A DNA stretch of 64,000 nt from Sphingobacteriia bacterium 28-36-52 (GTDB lineage Bacteria; Bacteroidota; Bacteroidia; Chitinophagales; Chitinophagaceae). A program made the position numbers and the translations under genes. Shown piece by piece: positions 17,511 through 26,173 of this stretch (positions are counted from its first letter, which is position 1; each line of letters begins with the position of its first letter). Location of the stretch: NCBI GenBank assembly GCA_002281575.1, contig NCGN01000003.1:293819-357818 (forward strand), given 5' to 3'. Below the pieces are notes generated by a model. The model had not been told where the DNA came from. It did not search any database and saw only the letters and a list, made by a program, of their open reading frames with translations.

Positions 17511-18572
17511 TTAGCAAATTTTAGGCCGAACCAAAAATAAAATGGTTACTAATGATAGTAATAATAACATTCCTGTGAGTTGATGCAATTGTGCCATCCA
17601 CTCAAAACTTCCCCAAATACCAGGCACAATAGTGCTACTTGTTAAAACAGAAGCAATACCTAATATTACTTGAAGCAATGTGAATAATAACGGAAACTTA
17701 GCAGCAGTTTGCAAAGTAGGCGTTTTCGCTACTTTAAATAATTTAATAGACCATAAGATCATTAACACTAAAATCAAATAAGCTAACCCTCTGTGTATAA
17801 AATGTATTAATGTGGTATTATCAATAAAATTTAATAATAATGGTTGATGACTAAATAAATTATCTGGAACCCATGCACCATTAATAGTAGGCCATGTTGC
17901 TGCAACATTGGCTGCTTTATGCCCTGCCATTAAAGCCCCATATATTAATTGAAGTATTAATAACCCAATCAACAATAGGTTTTGTTTTCGCAATAATTTA
18001 CTTGCCACTAAATGATTTGTAGGAACCAATAATTTTAATGCAAACCAATAAGTATAACTCAATAAACCCAAGGCCAAAATAAAATGCAGTGCTAACCGAG
18101 TGGGCTTTACATAAACCGCATCACCTGTTAATCCACTCGCAACCATGATCCAACCCACTAATCCTTGTAAAGCCCCTAAAAGAAACAGTACTAATAAAGA
18201 ACCTACCATTTCCTTTTTAAAAGCTTTTTTAAAAATGAACCATGCAAATCCAAATGCAAAAACCAATCCTATTAACCTAGCCCACAAGCGATGGAACCAT
18301 TCCCAGAAAAAAATGAATTTGAAATCGTCTAATTGAAATTCAAAATTTAATAACTGAAACTGTGGGGTCTGTTTGTATTTAGCAAATTCTGCCAACCATG
18401 CTGCTTCGTTTAATGGAGGCAATGTACCCGTAATCACTTCCCATTGCGTAATAGATAATCCACTTCCTGTTAATCTGGTTATTCCTCCCAATGTAATTTG
18501 AATGATGGTCATTCCCACACCAATCAATAACCAAATGGCTACCTGCTTATTAGAACGATCTACTGCTATCAT
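17511..18572 (-). CDS. ctaA: Heme A synthase (COX15/CtaA)
   Basis: Oxidises the C8 methyl of heme O to heme A for cytochrome oxidase, in the inner membrane. The 353 residues form eight membrane helices with conserved heme-ligand histidines in WEWFHRLWAR, LHFILALG, IHFIHRGLAY and QLHQLTGM. The N-terminus has GGITRLTGSGLSITQW. The ATG at 18572 is chosen because a perfect -7 box, TACCTTTG (18598-18605, minus), stands 25 bases upstream and would exclude the longer frame starting at 18611. Other cytochrome-oxidase genes are not in the window. Confidence 0.93.
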   Translation of the reverse strand: MIAVDRSNKQVAIWLLIGVGMTIIQITLGGITRLTGSGLSITQWEVITGTLPPLNEAAWLAEFAKYKQTPQFQLLNFEFQLDDFKFIFFWEWFHRLWARLIGLVFAFGFAWFIFKKAFKKEMVGSLLVLFLLGALQGLVGWIMVASGLTGDAVYVKPTRLALHFILALGLLSYTYWFALKLLVPTNHLVASKLLRKQNLLLIGLLILQLIYGALMAGHKAANVAATWPTINGAWVPDNLFSHQPLLLNFIDNTTLIHFIHRGLAYLILVLMILWSIKLFKVAKTPTLQTAAKFPLLFTLLQVILGIASVLTSSTIVPGIWGSFEWMAQLHQLTGMLLLLSLVTILFLVRPKIC

Positions 18573-18597
18573 ATTTCTGTTTGTTTCCGCGTTTGTA

Positions 18598-18605
18598 CAA
18601 AGGTA
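18598..18605 (-). promoter_or_regulatory. ctaA -7 box
   Basis: TACCTTTG on the minus strand is an exact TAnnTTTG match, 25 bases upstream of the ctaA ATG. It decides the start codon. Confidence 0.5.
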
Positions 18606-18652
18606 TAACACACAAACTTCGGAATTGATTGATGTTTAAGTAGTTTTACCAA

Positions 18653-19252
18653 ATGTTACCCGCTTTTTACCAAGAAAACCAAATTGAAGCAGGCTGTGAT
18701 GAAGCAGGAAGAGGTTGTTATGCAGGCCCTGTGTTTGCCGCTGCAGTTATTTTACCTATCAACTTTAAACATCCTTTGTTAAATGATAGTAAACAGGTAG
18801 GCCCTAAACATCGCAAGATTTTAAGAGAAGTGATTGAATCTAATGCCATTGCATGGTCGGTAGCAAGTGTAGAAGCAGAAGAAATTGATAGAATCAATAT
18901 CTTGAAAGCAAGTTTTAAAGCCATGCATATGGCGATTGATCAACTAAAAACAAAACCTGAATTTTTATTGATTGATGGGAATCGATTTCCAGCCTATAAA
19001 AAAATTCCCCATTTGTGTATTGTAAAAGGTGATGGCAAGTATGCATCTATTGCCGCAGCAAGTATTCTTGCTAAAACCTATAGAGATGCATATATGGAAA
19101 AAATTCATGCTCAGTTTCCGCAATACGGTTGGAACAGTAATAAAGGCTATGGTACATTAGAACATCGGTTGGCTATTGAAGCCAATGGGCTTTGCCAACA
19201 CCATAGAAGAAGTTTTAATATTAGTCCTACTCAAATGGAAATGCCATTTTAA
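18653..19252 (+). CDS. rnhB: Ribonuclease HII
   Basis: Cleaves the RNA strand of RNA/DNA hybrids and removes misincorporated ribonucleotides. In 199 residues the acidic active site is visible: GCDEAGRG with Asp16 and Glu17, LLIDGNRF, and SILAKTYRD near residue 145. The GRG motif that recognises the 2'-hydroxyl is intact. The ATG at 18653 gives the normal length. It converges on the Sua5-type gene with a 4-base overlap of stop codons. Confidence 0.96.
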   Translation: MLPAFYQENQIEAGCDEAGRGCYAGPVFAAAVILPINFKHPLLNDSKQVGPKHRKILREVIESNAIAWSVASVEAEEIDRINILKASFKAMHMAIDQLKTKPEFLLIDGNRFPAYKKIPHLCIVKGDGKYASIAAASILAKTYRDAYMEKIHAQFPQYGWNSNKGYGTLEHRLAIEANGLCQHHRRSFNISPTQMEMPF

Positions 19253-19863
19253 CCAACTTCATCCCAGGGGCCTGCGCCTAATCGCACCAGCTCATATGGA
19301 TCTTTGGTGCAATCAATAATGGTAGAGGGTATCATTCCCCCATTACCCCCATGAATTACAATGTCGACGAGTTTTTCAAAATTCTCGTACATAATATCTG
19401 GATCTGTATATTCTTCTACCATTTCACCTGGAAGCGATGCAGACAACAATGGATGACCCAATTCTGAAACAATTGTTCTAGCAATATTATTATCTGGAAT
19501 TCTAAGACCAATGGTACTTTTTTTATTCTGCAGAATTTTGGGCACTTCTTTGCTGGCAGGCAAAATAAATGTGTAAGGTCCTGGTAAATGACTTTTTAGC
19601 AAACGATACAATGGGGTATCGGTGGTTTTACAATACTTACTCAAATCGCTCAAGTCGTTACAAATGAAGCTGAGTTGGGCTTTTGCCGGGTCAACCTGTT
19701 TAATTCTTGCAATTCTTTCTACTGCTTTTGGTTGAAATATATCACAACCCAATCCATAAATGGTATCGGTTGGATAAATAATCACCCCGCCAGATAATAA
19801 ACAGTCTACCACTGTTTTAATATGACGTGGATTGGGATTATCTGGATGAATATGAAGCAGCAT
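19249..19863 (-). CDS. Sua5/YciO/YrdC-family protein
   Basis: A 204-residue YrdC-fold protein. Residues 25-45 contain GGVIIYPTDTIYGLGCD, the classic Sua5/YrdC nucleotide and bicarbonate site. The family makes threonylcarbamoyl-AMP for tRNA t6A. The overall form (HPDNPNPRHIKTVVDCL at the start, LVRLGAGPWDEVG at the end) looks more like the YciO branch, whose exact role is less certain. A hairpin with a U-rich tail on the minus strand (19888-19903) stands just ahead of its start. Confidence 0.88.
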   Translation of the reverse strand: MLLHIHPDNPNPRHIKTVVDCLLSGGVIIYPTDTIYGLGCDIFQPKAVERIARIKQVDPAKAQLSFICNDLSDLSKYCKTTDTPLYRLLKSHLPGPYTFILPASKEVPKILQNKKSTIGLRIPDNNIARTIVSELGHPLLSASLPGEMVEEYTDPDIMYENFEKLVDIVIHGGNGGMIPSTIIDCTKDPYELVRLGAGPWDEVG

Positions 19864-19875
19864 ACATAAAGTTAC

Positions 19876-19903
19876 TTAAAAAAGGAAGGCGGTTTTAGCC
19901 GCC
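19876..19903 (-). terminator. Minus-strand hairpin upstream of the Sua5-type gene
   Basis: GGCGG/CCGCC (19888-19892 and 19899-19903) is followed on minus by TTCCTTTTTT. No minus-strand gene precedes it, so it is either an attenuator or the end of an unrecognised transcript. Confidence 0.45.
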
Positions 19904-20019
19904 CTCTGTTTGTTTGTAACCCCTGGTTAAAAAATACACCTCTACAAAGTAGTCACCCTTTATAAAGATGGAGGATAAAAATAGCGTAAGGAATAATAAC
20001 TATTTAGGGCAGTTCTAGC

Positions 20020-20043
20020 CAAAAAAAACCGTGATTTAACGGT
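20020..20043 (-). terminator. Second minus-strand terminator-like hairpin without a gene
   Basis: A 5-pair stem ACCGT/ACGGT with a 6-base loop (20028-20043) is followed on minus by eight U residues. The upstream minus strand carries only the reverse of the response-regulator promoter region. The stem is short, so support is modest. Confidence 0.35.
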
Positions 20044-20089
20044 GTAAAAAACGTATAATTAATAATTTCTATTCAATATTATTTAGTTA

Positions 20090-20143
20090 CTTCATACTGC
20101 TGTTTAGTAATACCCCCGATTTTACTAAATCAACTGTATGAAG
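20090..20143 (+). promoter_or_regulatory. Nested inverted repeats over the start codon of the LuxR regulator
   Basis: The outer arms are CTTCATAC (20090-20097) and GTATGAAG (20136-20143); the inner arms are TTTAGTAA (20103-20110) and TTACTAAA (20122-20129). Both pairs are perfect and share a centre near 20116. As RNA they form a two-stem hairpin with an 11-base loop (UACCCCCGAUU). The outer stem contains the ATG at 20138. As DNA they could be a nested operator. Confidence 0.55.
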
Positions 20144-20791
20144 AAAATCGTTTTGGTAGACGACCACGTCCTTTTAAGGAATGGGCTCGCTGGAATTATT
20201 GCTGGTTTTGGAAATTTTACTGTTTTATTCGAAGCCAACAATGGGAGTCATTTTATTGAACAACTAGATGCAAACAACTTACCCGATATTGTTTTGCTAG
20301 ATGTTACTATGCCTGTAATGAACGGCTTTGAAACGGCAGAATGGATATACTGCAATCATCCCAACATTAAAGTAATGGTTTTAAGTATGCTAAACGATGA
20401 GCGTACCGTAATTAAGATGTTGAAGTTTGGAGCAATGGGTTATATGACCAAAGACACCGACCCAAAAGAGTTGAATAGAGCTTTGAACGAACTCTACAAT
20501 AAAGGCATTTATTTTAATCAATTACTCTGTTACAACTTGGTTCATTCAATTAGAAATGGAGTAGAAGAACCCAATGACGAATACCAAATTTTTTTGAACC
20601 TTCCAGAGAGAGAAAAAGATTTCTTAAAACTATTAGCCACCGACTTAACATTAAAAGAAATTGCAGCGAAAATGAATTTGAGCCCTAGAACCATTGATGG
20701 TTATAGAGATAATTTATTTGAAAAAGTTAAAGTAAGCAACAGAGTTGGATTAGTATTATTTGCACTCAGAAACAATCTTATCCAATTATAG
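20138..20791 (+). CDS. Orphan NarL/LuxR-family response regulator
   Basis: A 217-residue two-component regulator. The receiver domain has VLVDDH at the start and the phospho-acceptor Asp55 in VLLDVTMP, with Lys in YMTKDTDP. The C-terminal LuxR helix-turn-helix, LTLKEIAAKMNLSPRTIDGYRDNL, lies at about residues 168-195. No histidine kinase gene is adjacent, so its partner is elsewhere. The start codon sits within an inverted repeat, which suggests translational or autoregulatory control. Confidence 0.93.
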   Translation: MKKIVLVDDHVLLRNGLAGIIAGFGNFTVLFEANNGSHFIEQLDANNLPDIVLLDVTMPVMNGFETAEWIYCNHPNIKVMVLSMLNDERTVIKMLKFGAMGYMTKDTDPKELNRALNELYNKGIYFNQLLCYNLVHSIRNGVEEPNDEYQIFLNLPEREKDFLKLLATDLTLKEIAAKMNLSPRTIDGYRDNLFEKVKVSNRVGLVLFALRNNLIQL

Positions 20792-20793
20792 TA

Positions 20794-21834
20794 CTAATCT
20801 TTAATTTCCCAAACTTCTCTACCACGCAGTAATTGATCTAGGTTTCCTTTTCCTTTAGTAGCAATGGTTTCTTCAATTTGTAAAGCCATCATGTCTTCGT
20901 AACAAGGGCGTTCTGTTTCATAAAACACGCCGAATGGTCTAGGGAATTGAAAATTAGATTGATGTGGATCATCAAACATTCTAATTAATGTTTGTGCTTT
21001 GTAAAAATCTTTTTCATCATGAATCCAACAATCGTCTGCACTAAAGTTTTCACCTAGTTCAACCACTTCGGGTTGCAAACCATTTAAGCGGATACCCTTG
21101 TTTTGATTGGCACCAAATACCAATGGCTTTCCTTGCTCTAAGAACAAATCATGATCGGCTTTAGAAGATTTTTCAGTGAAAATTTCAAAAGCACCGTCAT
21201 TAAAAATATTACAGTTCTGATAAATCTCTAAGAAAGAAGCACCCTTATGTTGATGTGAACGCGTTAATAAAGTTTGTAAATGCTTAGGGTCACGATCCAT
21301 TGAACGTGCAATAAATGTAGCATCGGCACCCATGGCCAAAGCCAATGGATTAAATGGATGATCAATACTACCAAAAGGCGTACTCTTGGTAATCTTATTG
21401 GTTTCAGACGTGGGTGAATATTGTCCTTTTGTTAAACCATAAATTTGGTTATTGAACAACATGATATTGACATCAAAATTTCTTCTGAGTAAATGAATGG
21501 TATGATTACCTCCAATGCTTAAGCCATCTCCATCCCCTGTAACAATCCAAACACTTAATTCTGGACGAGTAGCTTTTAATCCACTAGCAATAGCAGTAGC
21601 TCTTCCATGAATACTGTGCATACCAAATGTATTCATATAATAAGGGAAACGGCTACTACAACCAATTCCACTAATGATTACAATATTTTCTTTAGGCACA
21701 CCAATGCCTGGCATAATTTTTTGAACCTGTGCTAATATTGAATAGTCTCCACAACCTGGGCACCAACGTACTTCCTGATCTGTTGCAAAATCTTTTGCGG
21801 TTAAAGTAGGTGCTGCTATTGTTTCAGTAGCCAT
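20794..21834 (-). CDS. korB: 2-oxoacid:ferredoxin oxidoreductase beta subunit (KorB-like)
   Basis: The TPP-binding subunit that oxidises 2-oxoglutarate or a related 2-oxoacid to the acyl-CoA with reduction of ferredoxin. In 346 residues, RWCPGCGDYSILA and GIGCSSRFPYY mark the cluster and substrate regions. GDGDGLSIGGNH...NNQIYGLTKGQ is the TPP/Mg motif. The alpha subunit gene, normally immediately upstream in Bacteroidetes, is absent here; an AhpD-like gene precedes it by 3 bases instead. Confidence 0.92.
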   Translation of the reverse strand: MATETIAAPTLTAKDFATDQEVRWCPGCGDYSILAQVQKIMPGIGVPKENIVIISGIGCSSRFPYYMNTFGMHSIHGRATAIASGLKATRPELSVWIVTGDGDGLSIGGNHTIHLLRRNFDVNIMLFNNQIYGLTKGQYSPTSETNKITKSTPFGSIDHPFNPLALAMGADATFIARSMDRDPKHLQTLLTRSHQHKGASFLEIYQNCNIFNDGAFEIFTEKSSKADHDLFLEQGKPLVFGANQNKGIRLNGLQPEVVELGENFSADDCWIHDEKDFYKAQTLIRMFDDPHQSNFQFPRPFGVFYETERPCYEDMMALQIEETIATKGKGNLDQLLRGREVWEIKD

Positions 21835-21837
21835 AAT

Positions 21838-22182
21838 TTATTGTTTAATTAATTCTTCCCAATATTCTGCTGCTCTTCTGGTATGAGGAATTACAATGGT
21901 TCCCCCAACAATGTTGGCTACTGCAAAAATTTCATACATTTCTTCTGTAGTTACGCCCAATTCAAAACTCTTGCCTAAATGGTATTTAATACAATCATCA
22001 CAACGCAAAACCATACTAGCTACCAAACCCAACATTTCTTTGGTTTTTTTATCCAATGCACCGGCATCGTAGGTATTGGTATCTAAGTTCCAAAGGCGCT
22101 TCATCACTAAATTATTCTTGCTCAGAATCACTTCATTCATTCGCTCTCTATAGCTATTAAATTCATTCACCATTTCGCTCAT
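21838..22182 (-). CDS. Carboxymuconolactone decarboxylase/AhpD-like protein
   Basis: A 114-residue AhpD-fold protein. The core redox motif CDDCIKYH (CxxC plus His) at about residues 56-63 is intact, as in alkylhydroperoxidase-type members. The frame extends upstream, but the ATG at 22182 (MSEMVNEF) is preferred because a perfect -7 box, TATTTTTG (22201-22208, minus), is 18 bases ahead. It is cotranscribed with korB, 3 bases away. A role in protecting or servicing the oxygen-sensitive ferredoxin oxidoreductase is possible but unproven. Confidence 0.85.
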   Translation of the reverse strand: MSEMVNEFNSYRERMNEVILSKNNLVMKRLWNLDTNTYDAGALDKKTKEMLGLVASMVLRCDDCIKYHLGKSFELGVTTEEMYEIFAVANIVGGTIVIPHTRRAAEYWEELIKQ

Positions 22183-22200
22183 ATGTCGGTAATTGTTCTG

Positions 22201-22208
22201 CAAAAATA
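22201..22208 (-). promoter_or_regulatory. -7 box for the AhpD-like/korB operon
   Basis: TATTTTTG on minus is an exact TAnnTTTG. A TTTG at 22226-22229 stands 17 bases upstream, slightly closer than the usual 19-21. Confidence 0.5.
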
Positions 22209-22266
22209 CAGTAGCAATGCATAGCCAAACCAATTTCTTTGTATTTTAACCTTCAAATACTGTCGA

Positions 22267-24417
22267 ATGAAGAAAATTTTACTGTTCATTTTCCTAATGC
22301 CATTATGGGTATTGGCACAGCAATCTGCTGATTTGGTTAAAATAACCGATATGTACAAAATGAAACAAATGAGTGCCATTAGTTTAAGCCCCGATGGTAA
22401 ACAAGCCTTGTTTGTGTTAAACAGTATTGAACCCGAAAGCAATAGTAAATGGGAATATAAATACACCAATCAACTGTATTTAGTAGCAGCAGATGGTTCT
22501 TCAGCCCCAAGAGCATTAACGCATAAAGAAAATGCGAGCCAGCCTATATGGAGCCCTGATGGTAAAAAAATAGCATTTGTTAGAGCAGTAGACGGCAAGC
22601 CGCAAATCTTTTTTCTTTCTTTAGAGGGAGGGGAGCCGGTTCAAATAACCAAGTTTAGATACGGTGCCAGCAGCCCACATTTTAGTCCAGACGGAAGCCA
22701 ACTATTGTTCAGTGCTTCTGTTTCTTTAGCAGATGTATTAAAAGACAAAGAACTCAACCCCACTGCAGCGGTTCCAAAATGGCCAGCAGAGAAACCTGGG
22801 TTTGAACAGAATCAATTCCTCCAACCCAATAAAGCCCTACCCAATCCAGATGGTACAATAGAAGAAATTAGGGCTTATTTAGCCTTGAATGTGGCGGAGA
22901 GAAAAGCCAAAGTCATCAACAAATTAAATTTTCAAGAAGAAGCTACCACATCAGGTGACCAATCTTTTTCTCATTTATTTATTGTTGCTGCTGAAGCAGG
23001 ATCAACACCTAAAGCCCTTACGCAAGGCTTTCATCGATTTGGGGGCGCCAGCTTTACACCCGATGGAAAACAAATTGTATTTACAGGCAATACCGACAGT
23101 ACACAACACCCTGACCGTGCATTAGAAAGCCAAGTATTCATAGTGAATGCAGATGGAACTGGCATGAAACAATTACTAGGTGCAGTAGGTAAATCTTATT
23201 CAAGTCCTTCTGTTTCTCCCTCCGGAAAATGGTTGGCAGTTCAAGTAAGCACCGTGTCATTTGTGAATGTTCCTGATTTAGCGGTGATGCCTTTAAATGG
23301 AACAGCAGCTGATTTAGTGATGCTCCCATTTGATAGAAACAAGGGTGGGCTAACTTGGAGCAAAGATGAACAGTCTATTTATTTTACTGCACAGAGCAAT
23401 GGTGGTGCACCCATTTATCGCATCAATGTAAAAACAAAAAAATCAGAACAAATAACTTCTATAGATGAAGGCATTTCTAGTTTTTCTATGAAGGCCGATA
23501 AACTGGTTTATGTAAAAACTAGAGTGACCAACCCTTTTGAATTATACACCAATGATATTAATGGTAAAAACGAAAAACGCATCAGTAGTTTCAACTACGA
23601 TTGGGTAAGTAAAAAACAATTGAGTTTGCCGGAGAAAAGAACTTTCAAAAATGAGAAAGGATTAACCGTAGAATACTGGATTATGAAACCTGCCAATTAT
23701 GTAGCAGGCAAAAAATATCCAACTATTTTAAATATTCATGGAGGCCCTTCTGCAATGTGGGGACCTGGTGAAAGCTCTATGTGGCATGAGTTTCAGTACT
23801 ATGCTGCTAAGGGTTATGCAATTGTTTATGGTAACCCCAGAGGATCCGGTGGATACGGCGAGGAATTCCTAAGAGCCAATATAAATGATTGGGGCGCAGG
23901 ACCTACTTCAGATGTATTAACTTCTGTAGACTTAGCAACAAAAGAAGGATTCATTGATACTGCTAGATTAGCTGTAACTGGTGGATCTTATGCAGGTTAT
24001 TTAGTTGCATGGATCATTAGCCACGACCAACGCTTTAAAGCAGCTTGTGCACAAAGAGGCGTGTACGATTTAGGTACTTTTTTTGGGGAAGGCAATGCAT
24101 GGCGATTGGTGCCTAATTATTTTGGCGGTTATCCTTGGGAAGAAAAAACCAGACCCACTTTATTTCGTGAATCGCCCATTAATTATGTAGATAAAATACA
24201 TACCCCCTTTATTATTTTCCATGGAGAAAATGATTTAAGAACAGGCGTTATTCAAAGTGAAATGCTCTACAAAAGTTTAAAGGTCTTGGGCCGAACCGTA
24301 GAGTACGTAAGGCATCCAGGTGGTACACATGAATTAACCAGAACAGGGAATAACCGTCAGCGGGTAGATCAAATGCTTAGAACCATTGAGTTTTTTGATC
24401 GATTTATTAAGCATTAA
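22267..24417 (+). CDS. Secreted S9-family prolyl oligopeptidase
   Basis: A 716-residue peptidase with a signal peptide (MKKILLFIFLMPLWVLAQ). An N-terminal beta-propeller made of TolB/WD40-like repeats (ISLSPDGKQALF, PIWSPDGKKIAF, PHFSPDGSQLLF) is followed by an alpha/beta hydrolase domain. The catalytic triad is Ser574 in GGSYAG, Asp656 in GENDLRTG and His688 in GGTHELTR. It belongs to the acylaminoacyl-peptidase/DPP-IV branch and probably trims peptides in the periplasm for uptake. It is monocistronic, and its stop overlaps that of serS. Confidence 0.94.
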   Translation: MKKILLFIFLMPLWVLAQQSADLVKITDMYKMKQMSAISLSPDGKQALFVLNSIEPESNSKWEYKYTNQLYLVAADGSSAPRALTHKENASQPIWSPDGKKIAFVRAVDGKPQIFFLSLEGGEPVQITKFRYGASSPHFSPDGSQLLFSASVSLADVLKDKELNPTAAVPKWPAEKPGFEQNQFLQPNKALPNPDGTIEEIRAYLALNVAERKAKVINKLNFQEEATTSGDQSFSHLFIVAAEAGSTPKALTQGFHRFGGASFTPDGKQIVFTGNTDSTQHPDRALESQVFIVNADGTGMKQLLGAVGKSYSSPSVSPSGKWLAVQVSTVSFVNVPDLAVMPLNGTAADLVMLPFDRNKGGLTWSKDEQSIYFTAQSNGGAPIYRINVKTKKSEQITSIDEGISSFSMKADKLVYVKTRVTNPFELYTNDINGKNEKRISSFNYDWVSKKQLSLPEKRTFKNEKGLTVEYWIMKPANYVAGKKYPTILNIHGGPSAMWGPGESSMWHEFQYYAAKGYAIVYGNPRGSGGYGEEFLRANINDWGAGPTSDVLTSVDLATKEGFIDTARLAVTGGSYAGYLVAWIISHDQRFKAACAQRGVYDLGTFFGEGNAWRLVPNYFGGYPWEEKTRPTLFRESPINYVDKIHTPFIIFHGENDLRTGVIQSEMLYKSLKVLGRTVEYVRHPGGTHELTRTGNNRQRVDQMLRTIEFFDRFIKH

Positions 24418-25682
24418 ATCTTTTCAGCCCCAAAATAAGACTGTAAAGCCGCAGGAATATGGATGCCTTCTGGTGTTTGGTTATTCTCTAACAAACAAGC
24501 AACTATGCGTGGCAATGCCAATGAACTACCGTTGAGGGTATGCACCAATTGGGTTTTACCATCTACCCCTTTGAATCTGCATTTCATTCTATTGGCTTGG
24601 TAGCTTTCGAAATTGCTGACACTGCTCACTTCTAACCAACGCTCTTGTGCTGCACTGTACACTTCAAAATCATAGGTAATGGCACTGGTAAAGCCCATGT
24701 CTCCACCACATAAGCGTAAAATGCGATAAGGCAGTTCTAAAGCTTGTAATAATTTTTCTACGTGCAACACCATATCTTCCAGTGTTTCATAACTCTTATC
24801 TGGATGAACAATTTGAATGATTTCTACTTTTTCAAATTGGTGTAAACGATTTAATCCACGAACGTCTTTGCCATAACTGCCCGCTTCTCTTCTAAAGCAG
24901 GGAGAATAAGCCGTCATTTTTACAGGGAAATCGCTTTCTTTTAAAATGGTATCTCTGTACACATTGGTAACAGGTACTTCTGCAGTTGGAATCAAATAAA
25001 AATCGTCTTCTGTTGCATGGTACATTTGCCCTTCTTTATCGGGCAACTGCCCTGTAGCATAAGCAGAGTCTGCATTTACCATAAAGGGTGGCAAGTATTC
25101 GGTATACCCCGCTGCTGTATTGAAATCTAGAAAATACTGAATCAAAGACCGTTGTAATTTGGCGCCCTTCCCTATATATACTGGGAATCCACTACCGGTA
25201 ATTTTATTCCCCAATTCAAAATTGATCAGATTGTATTTGGTAGTAAGGTCCCAATGGGGAACGGAGCCTTCGGCTAGTGTTGGCATTGATCCCCCCGTTC
25301 TAACCACTTCATTTTCCTCTGGTGTTTTGCCTTCGGGAACCATATCGGCTGGTAGGTTCGGCAGCTGAACCAGTTGGTCGGCCAGTTCCTTTTCTAACTG
25401 CGCCATTTTCTCTTTTAGCGGTTCAAGTGTTTGCTTCCAATTGGCTACATTTTGCTTAATGTCTTCTGCACCTTCTTTATTGCCCTTAGCCATTAATTGG
25501 CCAATTTCTTTAGATACCGCGTTCACTTTGGCTTGTGTATCGTCAAATGCTGCTTGTATTTTTTTGCGCTCATCATCTGTTTGTATAATAGCATCCACCA
25601 GTTCTGGCTGTTTAAAATGTTTTTTAGCCAGTTGTTTTTTTACCTTTTCTGGATCTGCCTTTAATACACTTACCTGTAACAT
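24414..25682 (-). CDS. serS: Seryl-tRNA synthetase
   Basis: Charges tRNA-Ser with serine. The N-terminal coiled-coil tRNA-binding arm (residues 1-105, K/E/Q-rich) is followed by the class II core with TAEVPVTNVYRD, SPCFRREAGSYGKDVRGLNRLHQFEKVE (motif 2) and NGSSLALPRIVACLLENNQ (motif 3). The ATG at 25682 gives 422 residues, the usual length. A -7 box, TATATTTG (25699-25706, minus), lies 16 bases ahead and excludes the longer frame from 25781. Confidence 0.97.
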   Translation of the reverse strand: MLQVSVLKADPEKVKKQLAKKHFKQPELVDAIIQTDDERKKIQAAFDDTQAKVNAVSKEIGQLMAKGNKEGAEDIKQNVANWKQTLEPLKEKMAQLEKELADQLVQLPNLPADMVPEGKTPEENEVVRTGGSMPTLAEGSVPHWDLTTKYNLINFELGNKITGSGFPVYIGKGAKLQRSLIQYFLDFNTAAGYTEYLPPFMVNADSAYATGQLPDKEGQMYHATEDDFYLIPTAEVPVTNVYRDTILKESDFPVKMTAYSPCFRREAGSYGKDVRGLNRLHQFEKVEIIQIVHPDKSYETLEDMVLHVEKLLQALELPYRILRLCGGDMGFTSAITYDFEVYSAAQERWLEVSSVSNFESYQANRMKCRFKGVDGKTQLVHTLNGSSLALPRIVACLLENNQTPEGIHIPAALQSYFGAEKI

Positions 25683-25698
25683 ATGCTCAAATTTGCTG

Positions 25699-25706
25699 CA
25701 AATATA
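25699..25706 (-). promoter_or_regulatory. serS -7 box
   Basis: TATATTTG on the minus strand is an exact TAnnTTTG, 16 bases before the serS ATG. It is divergent from the box at 25743-25750, leaving 36 bases between them. Confidence 0.5.
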
Positions 25707-25742
25707 CCTTATCAGGGTTGATGATGGCATGCCTTGATGGTT

Positions 25743-25750
25743 TACCTTTG
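25743..25750 (+). promoter_or_regulatory. -7 box for the 25755 gene
   Basis: TACCTTTG is an exact match, 4 bases before the ATG. The mRNA would be leaderless or nearly so. A TTG at 25718-25720 stands 22 bases upstream. Confidence 0.45.
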
Positions 25751-25754
25751 CAGT

Positions 25755-26099
25755 ATGTTTATTACAGATGACTTGATGCAACGTTGGTGGGCTTTGGAAG
25801 CCAAATTGTTGGAGCGTTTTGGCAAAAAGCCCGATTTAGAGGCCGTTTTGTTCTTAATTGGTCTTCAGGAAACAGGGTTTATGGCCGAAAAAATATCGAA
25901 AGAGCAAAAACAAGATTTGATGCACGTGGCAGTTTGTTCCGTGCTGGCTCAAAGTGGCTATTATTTAGTAGAAGGAAAGGATGAAGAGGGTTGGCCGCAT
26001 TTTGCTCAATTGAAACAATTGCCCGAAATGAGCCTGCCTGAACAAGAGAATTTTATTAAGGACCATGTATTGCTTTATTTTGAGCAAGCAGGGTTTTAA
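25755..26099 (+). CDS. Conserved hypothetical protein, helical
   Basis: A 114-residue cytosolic protein beginning MFITDDLMQRWWALEAKLLERFGK. The sequence is acidic and helical, with no signal peptide, membrane segment or cysteine cluster. Codon use and the matched -7 box indicate a real gene. It resembles short conserved proteins of unknown function in Bacteroidetes, but I cannot assign a family. It lies between serS (divergent) and gcvH (same strand, 74 bases later). The ATG at 25755 is preferred to an earlier ATG at 25734, which precedes the promoter box. Confidence 0.72.
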   Translation: MFITDDLMQRWWALEAKLLERFGKKPDLEAVLFLIGLQETGFMAEKISKEQKQDLMHVAVCSVLAQSGYYLVEGKDEEGWPHFAQLKQLPEMSLPEQENFIKDHVLLYFEQAGF

Positions 26100-26173
26100 A
26101 TACCTTTATGACCGATAATTAATTTTATCACTCCAATTTTTATTCAATATTTGCAATATAAAAATACCGCGTT

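Noticed and set aside
25683..25781. N-terminal extension of seryl-tRNA synthetase
   Set aside because: The serS -7 box lies within it, and the family N-terminus matches the ATG at 25682.
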